From: Dromaius novaehollandiae
Lineage: Eukaryota > Chordata > Aves > Casuariiformes > Dromaiidae
Length of the DNA: 64,000 bases
Direction: 5' to 3'
Assembly (NCBI RefSeq): GCF_036370855.1
Contig: NC_088105.1
Coordinates: 8,251,619 to 8,315,618, forward strand
A program made the position numbers and the translations under genes. The notes beneath the pieces are model-generated. The model was not told the DNA's origin. It saw only the letters and a list, made by a program, of their open reading frames with translations, and searched no databases. Below are positions 63,144-64,000 of the stretch, piece by piece. Numbering within the stretch: the stretch's first letter is position 1; every line of letters begins with the position of its first letter.

Positions 63144-64000
63144 AATAAAACCAGTGGAAATGCTTTAAATTTCATGGCTGTTTCTAACACCCCGAGTGAA
63201 ATTTTAAAGTTCGGAACCGCCACAACAGGAGCCTGACAGAACAAACACAGAATATCGCTGCTCTCAGGCTACGCGATTCATAGTGAGGTGTCCTTCCTCT
63301 CAGAAATACAGAGTTAATGACAAGAAATAACATGGCTTTAGTACTACATCCTCTTATTTCTCCAGATTGTACAAAACGGAGCATGACCGCATCACATTTC
63401 TATTCTGGGAGAGAAGAGGGTAAATGCAATTATATTGGAATTATCCCCAGACAAGAGAAAACCTGAACTACTCGAACTACATGTTTCACAACAGGCCTCC
63501 AAAGCCAACCTCTTTTCCAGATCCCATTAATCATATCTAAGAGACAAAGAGCAAGAGCAACCGAGAGGTAATGGAAACTTTTAGGGCAGGAAAGTGAATT
63601 CACATTTCTACCTCATCTGCTAAAGCACAGGTAGATAACACGTGCATTACCTTATTGTGAGCTTCATTATTGAACTTTCTACAAATAAATAGTCAGGTAA
63701 CAGGTTTCGAACTGCGATGGAAAAGGTGGCATCTCACAAGGGCCAAAGGATCAAACTCGGCTGTGCTGAATACCTCCGTGATAGCTATGTATTAGACAGA
63801 CTCATCAGAAGGAGGGCTGCCCCAGGAACGCGAACACCAGCAGCTTGTCGTTCACTGCCTGTGCAGAGGACTTAGAGGCCAGCTACGTGCCGAGAGGGAC
63901 GACAGCGTGGATGCAGTAGGAAGCAACTAGGCAGAGGGTACATTATAAACTGTGTATATTAGTAGAAAAACAACTCTGCTTTGAAAAAGAACAAATATGC

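Larger units (their letters stand above)
53705..64000 (-). other. RGL1: RGL1 intron (at least 10.3 kb, runs off window)
   Basis: No sequence for the preceding RasGEF N-terminal residues is found, so the next upstream exon is beyond 64000. The stretch holds an imperfect TCCTATAT array near 53950-53995, CpG-rich patches at about 57000-57330 and 57660-57960, and a T22 run at 63122-63143. No APOBEC4 reading frame (nested antisense in human RGL1, from memory) is seen here. Confidence 0.65.

Noticed and set aside
63122-63150. Poly-T as the tail of a retrotransposed copy on the minus strand
   Set aside because: No coding or repeat sequence is recognised on the 5' side and no target-site duplication was visible.
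53705-64000. Search for upstream RGL1 exons (RasGEF N-terminal residues) and for nested APOBEC4
   Set aside because: No frame encodes the expected motifs such as FLSTYR, and no long frame with a cytidine deaminase zinc motif was seen.
1-64000. CRISPR arrays, operons, prokaryotic mobile elements, tRNA or rRNA genes
   Set aside because: The window is vertebrate nuclear DNA with spliced genes. I saw no regularly spaced repeats and no tRNA-like or rRNA-like sequence.

Overview
This is vertebrate nuclear DNA, most likely from a bird. Two multi-exon genes with GT-AG (and one GC-AG) introns fill the window. COLGALT2 exons 2-12 fit in about 18 kb, and simple repeats are few and short, with no interspersed repeat that I can name; such compactness fits an avian macrochromosome. 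The species cannot be fixed by eye. The two genes meet tail to tail in the same order and orientation as on human chromosome 1q25.3, so the segment looks like a conserved syntenic block. It is not bacterial: the open reading frames that are real are exons, and nearly all other open frames are chance or antisense shadows.

Left part (1-22690, + strand): COLGALT2, a procollagen hydroxylysine galactosyltransferase of the endoplasmic reticulum. Exon 1 lies left of the window. Eleven exons (exons 2-12) at 1445-19700 code for 538 residues that end in the ER-retention signal RDEL. With the 88 residues that I recall for human exon 1, the total would be 626, the human length. A 3' UTR of about 3 kb follows, with a good AATAAA at 22666.

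Middle (22690-24565): the gap between the two convergent 3' ends. It holds a tetranucleotide/CA microsatellite, homopolymer C runs, a CpG-dense patch and a G-rich pentamer repeat.

Right part (24565-64000, - strand): RGL1, a Ral guanine nucleotide exchange factor. Fourteen exons from 53704 down to the stop at 27596 code for 626 residues: the end of the RasGEF N-terminal module, the whole CDC25-type catalytic domain, a serine-rich linker and the C-terminal Ras-association domain. The N-terminal exons (about 142 residues in the human protein, from memory) lie beyond 64000; 53705-64000 is intron with no exon that I can identify.

All splice junctions listed keep the reading frame and match the residue counts. 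Exon boundaries come from reading consensus splice sites together with protein similarity recalled from memory, not from an alignment. The two genes are functionally unrelated: one modifies collagen in the ER, the other activates Ral GTPases downstream of Ras. I see no sign of a previously undescribed system. The most notable points are a GC-AG intron in COLGALT2, CpG-dense patches away from any known promoter, and a few open frames worth a database check.
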